The translations under genes were made by a program, and so were the position numbers. Below are positions 46,783 through 57,936 of a DNA stretch of 64,000 bases, one piece after another; position 1 is the stretch's first letter, and each line of letters starts with the position of its first letter. This stretch comes from Alisma plantago-aquatica. Taxonomy: Eukaryota; Streptophyta; Magnoliopsida; Alismatales; Alismataceae. Location: positions 1,616,855,711 to 1,616,919,710 of the forward strand of contig OY856409.1 of the NCBI GenBank assembly GCA_963693085.1. The letters are read 5' to 3'. The notes under the pieces are model-generated. The model was given only the letters and a program-made list of their open reading frames with translations. It had not been told where the DNA came from and searched no databases.

Positions 46783-48268
46783 GTACGCATGGCCTTATAC
46801 CTCCTGCTTGCAGTCTTCGGTTATTTCTTTTGCCGCATGAATATCTTTGGACAAGTTTACCTTACAAACCATATTTTGCAGTTGTTTTCCTTAGTCAGAA
46901 TAACAGCCAGGTATTTTCTGGTGGTGACTGGTGACTGGTGATTGCTATTATTCACTGTTTTTTTCAGGCATATTTTCTCACCTTCATTTTTCTGATCTCA
47001 GCTTCATAATCAAGAATGCTCACCGATGCTGGGTCGTACTCAACTAAACTAGCAATCAACAAGTTTCAACTCTTTATAGTCATTACCAGAAAAGTCAGAT
47101 AGCTTTTGCTTAGCTCACGACTCACACAGCAGAGCATTTCAGGTTGCTGAAGAGCACCATAACCTTATTTCTCGTCTTTAAGGACGCCATCTAGACTAGA
47201 GATTTGATCCTACTGGTCGGTTCGTATTCTATCTTGATTAATCAATAATTGTCTAGAGTTTGTTTTATGTTTGATACATGTATGTCTGCCACAAGAACCA
47301 CTTCGTATTATAAATTTTCTTCCAAATCAAATAATGCAAAATCGACATCCAATGCCCATGGGGAGGGTGTTTATCCTCATTTTGAGGTGGGTTTTAATTC
47401 TCGCCCAATTCCTCATCCAACTTCTATAGGAAGGGGCGTTCATCCTCTCCTTGACATGGGAGTTACATAATAAGATGTTCAGGCTCCAAATGCAATAGCT
47501 GCTTGGTATCGTGATCTATGTCACACATACTACATATGCTTTCAAGGGTACATATATGGGATACTTCTCATCGCCAAGTCCTCTGACAATACTCATGACT
47601 GCAAGAATCAGTAAAGTCCCCAGCCATTGCAGTGACAAAATTCGGCCAGAAAATATCTGCTTGCTCCGTGTAGCCTCTCATTTGTAAGACGGTCTCTTCG
47701 TATGAATATAATTAATAAGAAGTTATGTTTTACTCTCACTTCTATTTGAATCCAATAAATTAGCAAAATTTGAAAGTGAGCTTACATCCCCAATTTTCAC
47801 ATCCAAGCTTTTCTCAATTATCAATATTATGCATTATCCATCGTGCCAAAATCAACCTTATACTATGCTGCCCGATGACGACTAGCACTTGAGATTGCTT
47901 TTCTAGTCTTCCCAGAGATAGTGATTTAAGAAGCAAAACCTCGGTGTATCAGAATCTACACTACTGTCCAACAAGGGCCACAGAAGGGTATTTGTATCAT
48001 CTTCTTTGAAACTTCCTTGCTTTCTCTGCGGTCAACATATGAATCATTTTTTTCTTTCTATCTTACTCATTACGCTGTTTAGAACGTTTTCGTCATAATG
48101 TTAGCATAGTCTTGATTTCTTTATTTTGTATTCCTATAATTAGATCCTAAAATTATTTAATAGTGTTACAGCCCAAGACAAACTATGAGTTGATCACTTT
48201 AGATGGTTTGAATTTTGAACATGTGTCACTTGGACCGGCAAGTGCAGCAATACATAGTCTTGTTGACT
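46783..48268. other. Unassigned host sequence
   Basis: No exon could be placed with confidence. A short open stretch at 47249-47470 on the plus strand has no recognisable motif. This could be intron sequence of the candidate gene starting at 46588 or plain intergenic DNA. Confidence 0.4.
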
Positions 48269-48472
48269 CGACTAAGTTACAAGGGAAATAAGGAGACCTT
48301 TATTAATTTGAGGAGAGCTAATAAGAAGAGATCTATAGGGATTATTAAACGTAAAACTAATAATTCATACCGACTAAGTTACAAGGGAAATAAGGAGACC
48401 TTTATTAATTTGAGGAGAGCTAATAAGAAGAGGTCTATAGGGATTATTAAACGTAAAACTAATAATTCATAC
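48269..48472 (+). repeat. 102-bp tandem duplication
   Basis: Two adjacent copies, 48269-48370 and 48371-48472, each starting CGACTAAGTTAC and ending AATTCATAC. They differ at one base (AGATCTATAG against AGGTCTATAG). 102 is a multiple of three, and an open frame (48215-48529) runs through both, giving a 34-residue basic repeat. No family was recognised, so coding status is doubtful. Confidence 0.9.
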
Positions 48473-50595
48473 CAGAAAATTGCACCAATTCACCCCCACT
48501 CCCACAAGAATTGCAAACACAAAATTTAACATGAACAAATTTCCTTCCAGCATGAGCAGAGAAAAGTCATGGGGAAATCTACTAAACCTGCACTGCATAT
48601 CATCACCCACAACCTATACCACTCGAAATAATTTCCCTAATATGACCCAGCCAGAGAACAAATAAATAGAAGGCCAAACTTTGTTTAAATATCTCGCCTA
48701 GACTTGCAAATCCTGCAAAATCTTCTCCTTGGCTTTTTTCCCTATCAGTACCACCACTTCTACAATAAAAAAGAAATTGTTAGTATGGGTCATGCTTGTT
48801 GGCACAACTGTTGTTTAGCTTGCTTTCAGTACCTACTTGATCAACACTAGAAGTCTAGAATATTGTTGGCCGGCATTGCCTGCTTCTTTGCCTTGAGTGC
48901 CAGTCAAAATGCCTCTATTTGCCTTCTTTGTTCTCCACTTTGTAGTTGAATTTTGAGGGCTGAATTCATCGACCCTCTCTCCGTATGAGAGAGCAATGGG
49001 AATGCCTCAATTGGCTTCCCTGTGGTCCGCAAGTCATAGGCATCATTATCAGGGTTGCAACTATGAATAAAAAATTCAAGCAAGGGTCTTAGTCAACCTC
49101 CAAATAGGAAACCGTATTCATGGTCATAAGTAGGAGTTCATTCCATATATATAGTTGATTTTATGCCGACTAGGGTTAATGGAATCTTAATCATGTGAAG
49201 TCCACATGGGTCGGATCCTTTTGATCCCAAAAGGATCTATCTTTTTTATATCTTAATGAAAATATGACCCAATAGGTGAATCAAAAGTAGGAGCTGTGTC
49301 AATCCCGCACCCTCCCACGCCCCCGCACCCCAACCAAACATGGTGGGCTGGAGACTTAGATGATGATAGTGAACAACACTCTATTTGGCACAAGTATGAA
49401 TGTTTTAATACCGCCATCACGCATAACAGGACAAGCCTTTGCACTATGTTAATCTCAACGTTTGATATTACAGAAGAAAGACTGCTTCAGTATTTTGAGA
49501 TTTCTTTCCCATATCATGGATCTATGTAATAGTAATAGTTTCTGAATTATGTTAGAAGTTCTAATTGGTTATGTTTCTCACCACACTTTCTTGCATTTTA
49601 CCCTAGTGAATTACACTTAATTTAAAAACGAAACTTAGCGAATTCTTTTTTCTGGTCTAATTCTTATACTTATTCTATGTCATCTTCTTCCTCCATATTG
49701 CTAAGAAAAGCTAATCATACATCCTTGTTTAATATTACTTGTGCATAATCTTGTAAATGGGTTCTACAGCTGGGAGTGAAGGTAGATGGATTTCAAGTTT
49801 GAGTCTGACTTCCCTAGGTCTGGAAGTGGAAGTTTATGGAAACCCCAGGAAGTAGAGGAATTTGACTTGGTTTCCAAGAACAACAGATGGACGATCATTT
49901 GTTGTTTGAAGTAACGTGAGTTTGAATAATAGGATGTATTTTCACTATGTATAGCTACGCCAATTGGACCTCTTTGACAGAGCGGGTAGAGTAATGCAGA
50001 GATACTCCACGTCATGCTGCCTATGGGTGCCGAGCCCCTCATAGTATAATATAGGCCAGAAAGGAAAAAGTATTTGTTGAATCCAAAAACCTATAGCCAG
50101 AGACATCCTTTCTCCACAACATCACTCAGAAAAAATCATTCAGCTTGTCAACAATTGTTGGAGAGATAGTGGAATATTTTCACATGCAAGATGTAGTTCA
50201 TCAACTTCTAAGTTAATATTAGACTGGCAAGAGAGAATCTGGAAGGTGGAGCAGATAAGATTCCTAGCCTCCAATCATATTGTAGATGGTGGGGATTTTA
50301 CTGCCATGTTTTGAGTTGATCAGTGTTCTGCTTGTAAGGGTTCAAATCTTCACCTTTTTTACTTTTGGCCCTCAAATCTATCTATGAATCTCATAGCATG
50401 TTTTTATACACAATATTTCTATATATGCCTTTCCCTATATGTGTTTCGTGAGTTTGCGTTTCGTGCTCAAGTTTTTGTGTTTTTATACAAAAAGTCTTTC
50501 TTTTGGTTTTGAATTTGTCGAATACAAGTGCTAATTTCACTATTTGACATGTACAACAGTGCCAGAGTTCTTCCTAGCCGGGAATTGCATTTTCA
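48473..50595. other. Unassigned sequence upstream of the kinase gene
   Basis: No ectodomain exon (DUF26, lectin, LRR, malectin) could be recognised on the plus strand. A TAG at 50576-50578 in the kinase frame is also a possible AG splice acceptor just before the ATG, so upstream exons may exist. Confidence 0.4.
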
Positions 50596-52448
50596 ATGAC
50601 CAATTCCACTCCTTTGTATATATTTCTTGGGGGAATTATAGTGATAGTGACTGCCGCCATCATATTGGTTGTTTGGAAATATATCAAAAATGCCTCGTTA
50701 GCAAACACAAAGCAGCCTGAAATGCTGAAAATGCCTGATAAATTCAGTGGCAACCTGAGAACTATAAGCTACTATGACTACAAGACCTTAAAAAAAGCCA
50801 CCCAAAATTTTAATTCGAAGAACCAGCTGGGAGTAGGAGGATTTGGCCCTGTCTATGAGGTGCGTTTTAAATGAAATCAATGGTCGAGTTTGGCAATCAT
50901 TCTAGTTGCAAGCTCATTCCTCTATTTGTGCTTTCTTCAGGGGATTTTAGAGAATGGGACTAAGATAGCTGTGAAACAGTTGGCACTTGGCAAATCCCAA
51001 CAAGGAGAATCTGAATTCCTCTGTGAGGTCAGAACGATCACTGATATTCAGCACAAGAACCTTGTCCGTCTCCTGGGATGCTGCTTATATGGATCCCACA
51101 GGTTGCTTGTATATGAGTATATGCAAAATGGAAGCCTGGAAAAGATAATTTATGGTGAGCATTCCCTATTTTCCGGAAGCTTCCCAATATATGTGTGTGT
51201 GTGCCTTTGTTAATAAGGTTTTTGAGACCAGACAATAAATTAGATGTTCTAATGGTAACTGCAAGCATTTGTAGCCTTTTCCTTTGTGAATATCGCTTAT
51301 AGGATAAGCAGAAATGTCTTTTTTATTGCACTTAAGGGAAGGTTCCTGAGGATTTATTTTTCCTGTTTACAGTCACATAGACATATATATCTTTTTATTA
51401 ATATGACTCATAAAAAAACCCTTATTTTTCGGATTTTTTTGCACTGTATAGAATATTTTTTTAAAAATAATTATATGTTGACTGATGAAACAGGAAACAG
51501 TGGTGTGTTCCTAAATTGGGGGATCCGTTTCCAGATAATCTGTGGCATAGCCAAAGGCCTGCAATATCTTCATGAAGATTCTCACTTGAGGATAATACAC
51601 AGAGATATTAAGGCAAGCAACATCCTACTAGATGAAAAGTATCAGCCAAAAATTGGAGATTTTGGACTGGCTAGGTTTTTCCCTGAAGATATGGCATGCA
51701 TTAGCACCAATTTTGCTGGTACTTTGTAAGTGCAAGTTATCTCAAAATGAATCTCAAAATCTTAAACCAGAAATAATAAAAAGATTTTTTCTTAAAATAT
51801 TCTATTTCTATTTATACCAAACACAACTTCTGATCAAATCCCGTCTTTCAGAGGTTACACCGCCCCAGAATATGCTTTAAAGGGTGAACTTTCTGAGAAG
51901 GCTGATATCTACAGCTTTGGAGTTCTGGTGCTTGAAATCATCTGCCACAGAAAAAATACCAACTACGAATTTCCACTGGAAATGCAATATCTTCCAGAAT
52001 ATGTATTTTTCATTTCCAAATTTTTTTTCATTTAACTGTTGTTTTGGTATTTAGTTTTTACAAACATTCCTCAAAATTCGAAGGATTTAGTAGTTTCTAC
52101 TTTACTGGTTAGGCCTGGAAGCTTTATGAGAGATCAAGGCTCATGGACCTGCTCGACCCGAGATTGCGAGGTGGTGAAAATAGTGAAGATGAGGTACTCA
52201 AAGTCTGTTATGTAGCACTGCTCTGCCTGCAACCATATGCAAATGTGAGGCCACCAATGTCCGAAATAGTTGCTATGTTGACATGCAAAGTTAAGCCCAG
52301 CCAGCTGCCTGCTCCACTCAAACCCACAGTTCTGGACCGAAGACATCAGAAAGTGCAAGAGATTGTATCATGGGATTGCCCTTTTAACTCACCAACTTTG
52401 ACTAGTGAATCTTCCTCAGGTCTGCAGCCGGAAAAAATTTCGGCATAG
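50596..52448 (+). CDS. Receptor-like Ser/Thr protein kinase, five exons
   Basis: Exons 50596-50859, 50941-51154, 51494-51725, 51852-52002 and 52113-52448 have GT/AG borders and phases that join without a stop to 398 codons. Residues about 7-28 form one membrane helix ([19 protein letters not shown]). The kinase domain follows: glycine loop GVGGFGPVY at 79, Lys 100 (AVKQ), probable helix-C Glu 117, catalytic HRD 195-197 with IKASN, DFG 215-217 and APEY after exon 3. The RD pair and all key residues are present, so it should be active. Intron positions (after VYE, after IIYG, in the GTLGY loop) resemble those of DUF26/S-domain-type plant receptor kinases. From the first ATG there is no signal peptide or ectodomain; these may be in upstream exons not recognised, or the gene may be truncated. 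The tail after the kinase is short and Ser-rich. Confidence 0.85.
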
Positions 52449-53492
52449 TGTTTTTTTTGGCATGAAAAATACTATGTGGACTCATTTTAGGGACTTGAAA
52501 TGAGACGCAATTTGTCTTTTTCACACAAAACAAGAGACTTAACAAATAAAATATGATTTTACTTATTTGTCCCTTATCTTGTGTGGAAATGGACATTATG
52601 TCACATTTTGAGTCCCAAAATGAGTCCACATAGGAGACCTCTTTTGGAATAGTTGTTTTTCTTTTCCGCTTTCCTGAAGGGATGAAGTTGGGCTTCCGTG
52701 TTGAGCAGGAATTATATTTCAATTGTAAAATTTTGTGGTGTATAGCACTCTAGTTTGGCAGTTGGTAAATTGTAGTTCCATTGTCATGGTAATTTTGTAC
52801 AAAGGAATGTCCATATCTTGAACCACTATTTATAAAAAAACGATCATGAGACTACTACATGTACGCAATAGTCCAGACTTAACGTATTTTTGTAGCATAA
52901 TATGTTTTGTTATCATCACAAGTCGAGAAGAACGTGGTCTAGGTGGACGTGCCGGGAAGCATATTATTCCGTTTCAGGTTTCAACGGTGGACTGCAGTTA
53001 CGGAAATTATGGAACGAATTCCCTTATTACCATTTGATCCAAACTTTGGCTAGCGCCATGGTGGGGCGCACTACCACCCTGAACCGCAGGACCTAAGGTC
53101 TGCAGTGCAAGGAAGGGTTTTTCGCTGATGAGGCCCTATTTTCACACGTGGAGAGAAAGAGGAGGAGGAAGATAGAAGATTGAGTTTTGACAGTGCGTGA
53201 AACTGGAATTTCTCGAATAAGTATCCCTCAATTGAAGCGTGGATCAGCTTTTATACATTCCATCGGACCTTAGGTCGACCCAGACAGTTGTACTCAGCCC
53301 AAAAAAAAATTTCAACAACTACAAATGGAAACTAATGACAATTCTCTTGAAAAAAAAAAATTCTAACCACAGTCACTCACCCATACTCGAAGTATAGAAA
53401 AAAATGAGATTTAATGATTTCCAGAGATATTCCACCTGCACCCGTTATTGTCCATGCAACAGTCATACAGTTATTGTATCTATTCCCAATAA
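52449..53492. other. Region downstream of the kinase gene
   Basis: Contains the presumed 3' untranslated region (poly-A site not identified). A 250-bp stretch of higher GC (about 52900-53110) has open frames but no recognised product. Confidence 0.4.
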
Positions 53493-53556
53493 ATTGCACC
53501 TATAATATCTTAACTCCATTACAGATTGCACCTATAATATCTTAACTCCATCACAG
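53493..53556 (+). repeat. 32-bp tandem duplication
   Basis: Copies at 53493-53524 and 53525-53556 start ATTGCACCTATAATATC and differ by one base (CCATTACAG against CCATCACAG). Confidence 0.9.
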
Positions 53557-53619
53557 ATTACGAAACGTATCTAGAATTAATTTTTTTTTTCGTTTCTAAT
53601 TCCTTTTAACTCACTACTG

Positions 53620-54175
53620 TAAACGCACGTACTGTACACACATTTGTTGATACTTTTTAATATAATTTATTCATATGTTGCACCTAATGCCGTTATGTAT
53701 ACACAACAATCTAGTTTTTAAATTTTAATCATATATGCATTACTTTACATAACATTACATATTGCAATATTTACTCAAGCATAATCGTTATCATTTTTGA
53801 CTCAATTTTACGTACATTACAAGATGTACAGTACAAGACGTACAATACTCACAACCGTATATTACATGGATCTCTCGAATCTAGTTACCATTGCCCCATA
53901 AGATATTTGTATCTTTAATACGTACAATACAAGACATATAGTACGAGACAAACAATATGAACATGATTTGACAATACATTTAGACATACAGTACGAGACG
54001 TACAGTATGAGCATATAATACGATACTACATTTTGCATACTAATAACCATATTGTACAAAAAATATAATACCAATAACCACATTTTGTATACATTCAAAA
54101 TATAGTTTTTCACAAAATTGTATACAAAAAGTACAGTATTTTCAACCACGTACTGTAAACACACATACTGTACTA
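53620..54175. repeat. Dispersed TACAGTAC/GAGACGTAC repeats
   Basis: About ten imperfect copies of a motif like GTACAGTACAAGACGTAC (for example at about 53824-53850, 53918-53950, 53980-54010) interspersed with AT-rich DNA. Open frames over it are by-products of the repeat. No element ends were found. Confidence 0.55.
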
Positions 54176-54839
54176 GTGCAGGAGGGGGTGGAATGGAGCT
54201 GGAGAATGGAGTTGCAAGAGAAGAAACATATTTTCAAAAATTGGGACTGGAGAGAGGAGTGAGAAGAGAACTTGGGGACTCTACACGTTCTGCATGGAGT
54301 TAATTGTGGTAGAGTGAATATGCATGAGAAAAAATGATTGGGGCTAGATTTTTGTAGACTCTCGAGAACTGGGTGTGTGGGTTGATATACATGTGACTGT
54401 GGGTAGGGTAACTCTAAAAACTTAACTAACGAACTTGTAGCTAACTCGGTTCAGTGATGCCTTACCACTAATTAACGGTCCGCTACTGTTGCGTATTTGG
54501 CATGCATCTGATCATGACGAGTAATGAGAATAGTACGATCCCAAAAGATTGGGTTATCAAGTACCACATTATCGTTCTCAGTTAACTAGGCCAGATAACA
54601 CAAAAGCTAATAATATTAAGCTTATGAGATAGAAAATCGTGAGTTTAGATATTCAAGAAAGCATCCATAATTTGTATTGTGAAACGAATTTTGCAAACTT
54701 CCCACTAAACAAGATATGAAATGATTACCAAGCACGATCTTTGCCAAGTTATCTCATGAATAAGCTGATTTCCGTTTCTAAACTAAAATGACCTAGTCAC
54801 GCACACTTGAGCGTGAGACTCATCATGCGCGTTTGGAAG

Positions 54840-55440
54840 GTAGTTTTCAGTAGTTTGAGAAGTTTTGGGTGGAGCAGAAGTGGTCCTGGGAGGGTGATGC
54901 GAATAGGATATGTCGTCGTAATTTTGAGGTGGCGGAGGGTGTGAAGTGAGTGATGGTTGGAGAAAGAGAATGAGTAGGAGAGGGAGAAAAATGTAGACGG
55001 AGTGGATGGATCTCTCCTTTTTTAGGAGAGAAAAAAATAAAAGAGGAAGGAAATAAAATAAAAGAGGAAAGTAAAGAGTGAACAGGAGGGAAATAAATAA
55101 AAAAGGAAGGAATCATAGAGAGAAGAGGAGGGAAGTAAAATGAAAGAAGAGGAAGCCATGTGAGTAGAAAAAAGAGTAGACATGAAAAAGAGGTAAATGA
55201 TGGGGTGTATAGGAGGGAATTGAGGATTAAGACAGTAGGGAAGCAAAATGGGAAGAAGAAGGAAGTGATGAGAGGAGGGAAGTAAAAGTGGCCCAAAGTA
55301 GGCAAGACAAAAGTTGGAAGTGGAGGGAAGTAAAATCCAAGAGGGAAGTGATGGGGTAGAGGAGGAAGTAATGATTGAGAGAGGAGGGAAGTAAAATGAG
55401 AAGAGAGGGAAGCCATGAGAGGCCGGAAGTAAAATTATAC
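54840..55440 (+). repeat. Purine-rich GGGAAGTAAA repeat arm
   Basis: A strongly purine-rich plus strand with many spaced copies of GAGGGAAGTAAAAT/GGAAGTAA (for example 55075-55140, 55270-55290, 55325-55340, 55385-55400). On the minus strand this reads as a false frame full of FYFPPL. It faces a pyrimidine-rich arm at 56040-56345 containing the complementary TTACTTCCCTCCTC words. Confidence 0.75.
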
Positions 55441-56039
55441 TCAAACTAGCAAAAATAAAGTGGGTATATTGTGACAAAGACTAGATGCAATTGACCAAAA
55501 GTGGGTATAAATTGACTCAAAGAGTCAAAAATAAATACTTGATGCAAAATGACCAAAATCAAACGTCAAAAGACCGAAACTGGGCTTGAAAAGCCCAAAA
55601 ATAGCAATGAAAGACCATAATTGGATGCAAAACATGACCGAAAGTGGGCGCATGTGTCCAAAACAATGTTGGACACACAGTGACCAAAAGTGGGCATTAA
55701 CGATCTAAACTGGACATGAAATATCAAAAGTGGGCACTAAAAGATAAAAAAATGGACGCTGAAATACCAAAAGTGGGTGCTAGTTGGAAAAGGCATAAAA
55801 TGTCCAAAACAAATGCCAGGCGCAAGTTGACCAAAACTAGGTACCAAAAGACCAACATTAGATGCCGCAAAACCATAACTGAGTGCAAAATGACCCAAAG
55901 TGGATGCAAGTTGACCAAAAGTAAGCGTCAAAACACCAAATTTGGGCTTGAGTGGCCAAGACATGATATAAATAGCCCAAACTAGGCACGTAAAGACCAA
56001 AAGTGTGTTCGCAAAGTGTCTGAAAATGGCACAAAACAT
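55441..56039 (+). repeat. Degenerate minisatellite, unit about 20-25 bp
   Basis: Roughly 25 imperfect units around a core TGACCAAAAGTGGGC (good copies near 55494, 55680, 55764, 55910). It occupies the space between the two arms. The open frame at 55716-55985 simply follows the repeat (K-TK-G-like pattern) and is not considered a gene. Confidence 0.8.
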
Positions 56040-56345
56040 GCTCCCCTATTACTTCCTTCTTCACTCTAATTATATTCCTCCTCTTTACTCATTCTTTCCT
56101 GCCTCTTTCTTCATCATTTCCCTCTTTCCTCATTACTTCCTTCCTCTTTTCTCTTTACTTCCCTCCTCTTTTCCCATTACTTCCTTCCTCTACCCCTCCT
56201 CTTACTACCCCCCCTCCTCTCACTACCCCTCCTCTCCCCCTTTTCCTAGTACTTTCCTCCTATCTCGTCATTACTTTGTCCTTTCTCTCTTGCTTTCCTT
56301 ATCCCCCTCTTTATTTTTCTCCTCTTATTTTTTCTCTCTTCCAAA
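56040..56345 (+). repeat. Pyrimidine-rich TTACTTCCCTCCTC repeat arm
   Basis: C/T-rich plus strand with repeated TTACTTCC(T/C)TCCTC words, complementary to those of the arm at 54840-55440. Ends in a CTCTCTTCCAAAAAAGAGG segment that resembles, inverted, TTTTTTAGGAGAGAAAAAAA near 55018. Confidence 0.75.
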
Positions 56346-56543
56346 AAAGAGGCAACAAAAGAAATATAAGATAAATGGATAGAAGGAGATGAATGGGTGG
56401 CATGTGAGTGGATACAACAAGTATAACAGGGGGTCAAGTCTGTGACAATGGGGCATGTGAAGAGGTGGGGTGGCAGGAGATGGAGCAGGTGGGGAGGTAG
56501 TTTCAAAAGGAGTAGTATGTTTGGTTTTTGAGTTATCAAGTTT
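56346..56543. other. Junction between repeat block and copia remnant
   Basis: Purine-rich plus strand without a gene. The copia coding homology starts abruptly at about 56544; no TSD or LTR was recognised at this border, so the copia element is truncated here. Confidence 0.4.
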
Positions 56544-57623
56544 TTATCTTTTGGTATTTACATTATACACACCCATCTCTAGATCTATCAAATATAGACC
56601 ATAAGACATTAGGGTACTGCCATAAAAGATCTCATCTTTACTAATAGAACATTGACCATTCTTTATAAGAAATTTGAATCTGTTCTTGTACAAACAAGAT
56701 ACACATATGATGTTCCTATTAATGGAAGATACATGATAGAAGTTCTCCAACTCTATTATAAGCCCATCAGGTAGAGACAACTCATAGGTTACAAATGCAC
56801 TGGAAACAACTCTTGCTCCATTACCAACACACAGTTCAACCTCACCTTTTGCTAAATGTCTACTTCTTTTCAAATCCTTCACATTTGAGCAAATGTGTGG
56901 CCCACATCTGGTATCTAGTGCACAAGATGAAGAAGTAGTGAAGTTAATCTCAATTATGTATGTTCTTGAATTAGAGATCTCTATCCCTTACTTCATGGTC
57001 CTAGATTTTCTTATCCTTCTCCTTATTTTGAGTGCAAAAGACTTGTACTTTAGCTTAGCCTCAAAACACTTCTTGGCCTTGCCTTCATCCTTAGACTCTA
57101 TTCCCCTGATCTCCATCATGGATTTGTCCTTCTTCATTTGTTCTTCGACATATACCAACATGTCAAGCAACTCAGACAATGGTCTAGTCATGTTACTCAA
57201 GTTTTAACACTTGATAAAATGATTATATGATTTAGGCAATGATTGTAAAATCATATTTGTGGCCAACTCTTGACCTAAAGGAAATCCCAGTCTTTCTAGA
57301 TGTTCCATATGCTCAATCATATTGAGCACATGAGACTCTACTGGGTCCCTTTTGGTCAGTTTGCACTTAAACAACACCTTAGAGACATTAAATATTTCAT
57401 GATACTCATGCAACTCATAGTCCATATAGCTCAACATAAGGTCTTTAATGTCCACGAAATCATTGGCATGCTCCAAGTAAGCATCCATTTCAGCCTTAGG
57501 TTCACATGGAGTAGATTTCACTGACACTGGTGTTTCAGGAACACAAAGAACATTTCTCAAAGTCCCAAACCAATTATGAAAATATATATTGTTTAGATTG
57601 CCCTTCATAGGGACCGACTGCAT
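56544..57623 (-). pseudogene. Copia gag, protease and pre-integrase start (right element)
   Basis: On the minus strand from 57623: Gag with FHNWFGTLRNVL, LMLSYMDYELHEYHE, VESHVLNMIEHMEHLERLGF and ELATNMILQSLPKSYNHFI. Then a gag tail (57200-56988, PLSELLDMLVYVEEQMKKDK) and a protease start near 56950 reading LDTRCGPHICSNV, where the family has DTGCG, so the active-site Gly is Arg. The 56882-56544 piece has LCVGNGARV, LPDGLIIELENFYHVSSINR and NIICVSCLYKNRF, the protease tail and start of the pre-integrase region. Integrase and RT are absent. Same family as the plus-strand copy at 2381. Confidence 0.8.
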
Positions 57624-57931
57624 GATGATTTGATTATCATTTTATTCTACAAGAGAAAAATTTACATTTTGTCAAAACAACTTTTGCTTTTATTTGATTT
57701 GATTTGAAAAATATTTGATGATATTTAATTATACCTTTAATTAATTATGGCTCCCACTATTTTGTTCAAATTGATAGCCCTCACTACCAATCCAGAAGAT
57801 TGTTGTGTACAATCTTCTAGTGAGCCATGACCCAAAATCAATTAAGTCAAAACCCAACCAACGTTGGTGCTCATGACCAATTATTAAGATAGCCAACACT
57901 TGCCAATTGCATTTCATGTAATTCTTAGATA
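57624..57931 (-). other. Copia leader, part nearer gag (right element)
   Basis: On the minus strand it matches the left element's leader at about 2085-2320, including AAAATAGTGGGAG and a CTAGAA.ATTGTACAC segment. It is continuous with 62674 onwards once the solo LTR and one TSD copy (GATGG) are ignored. Confidence 0.75.
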
Positions 57932-57936
57932 GATGG

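Noticed and set aside
54847..55477. 189- and 151-residue minus-strand frames rich in FYFPPL
   Set aside because: Low-complexity translation of the purine-rich GGGAAGTAAA repeats.
55716..55985. 89-residue Lys-rich open frame
   Set aside because: Follows the 20-25 bp minisatellite unit; no start context or splice signals.
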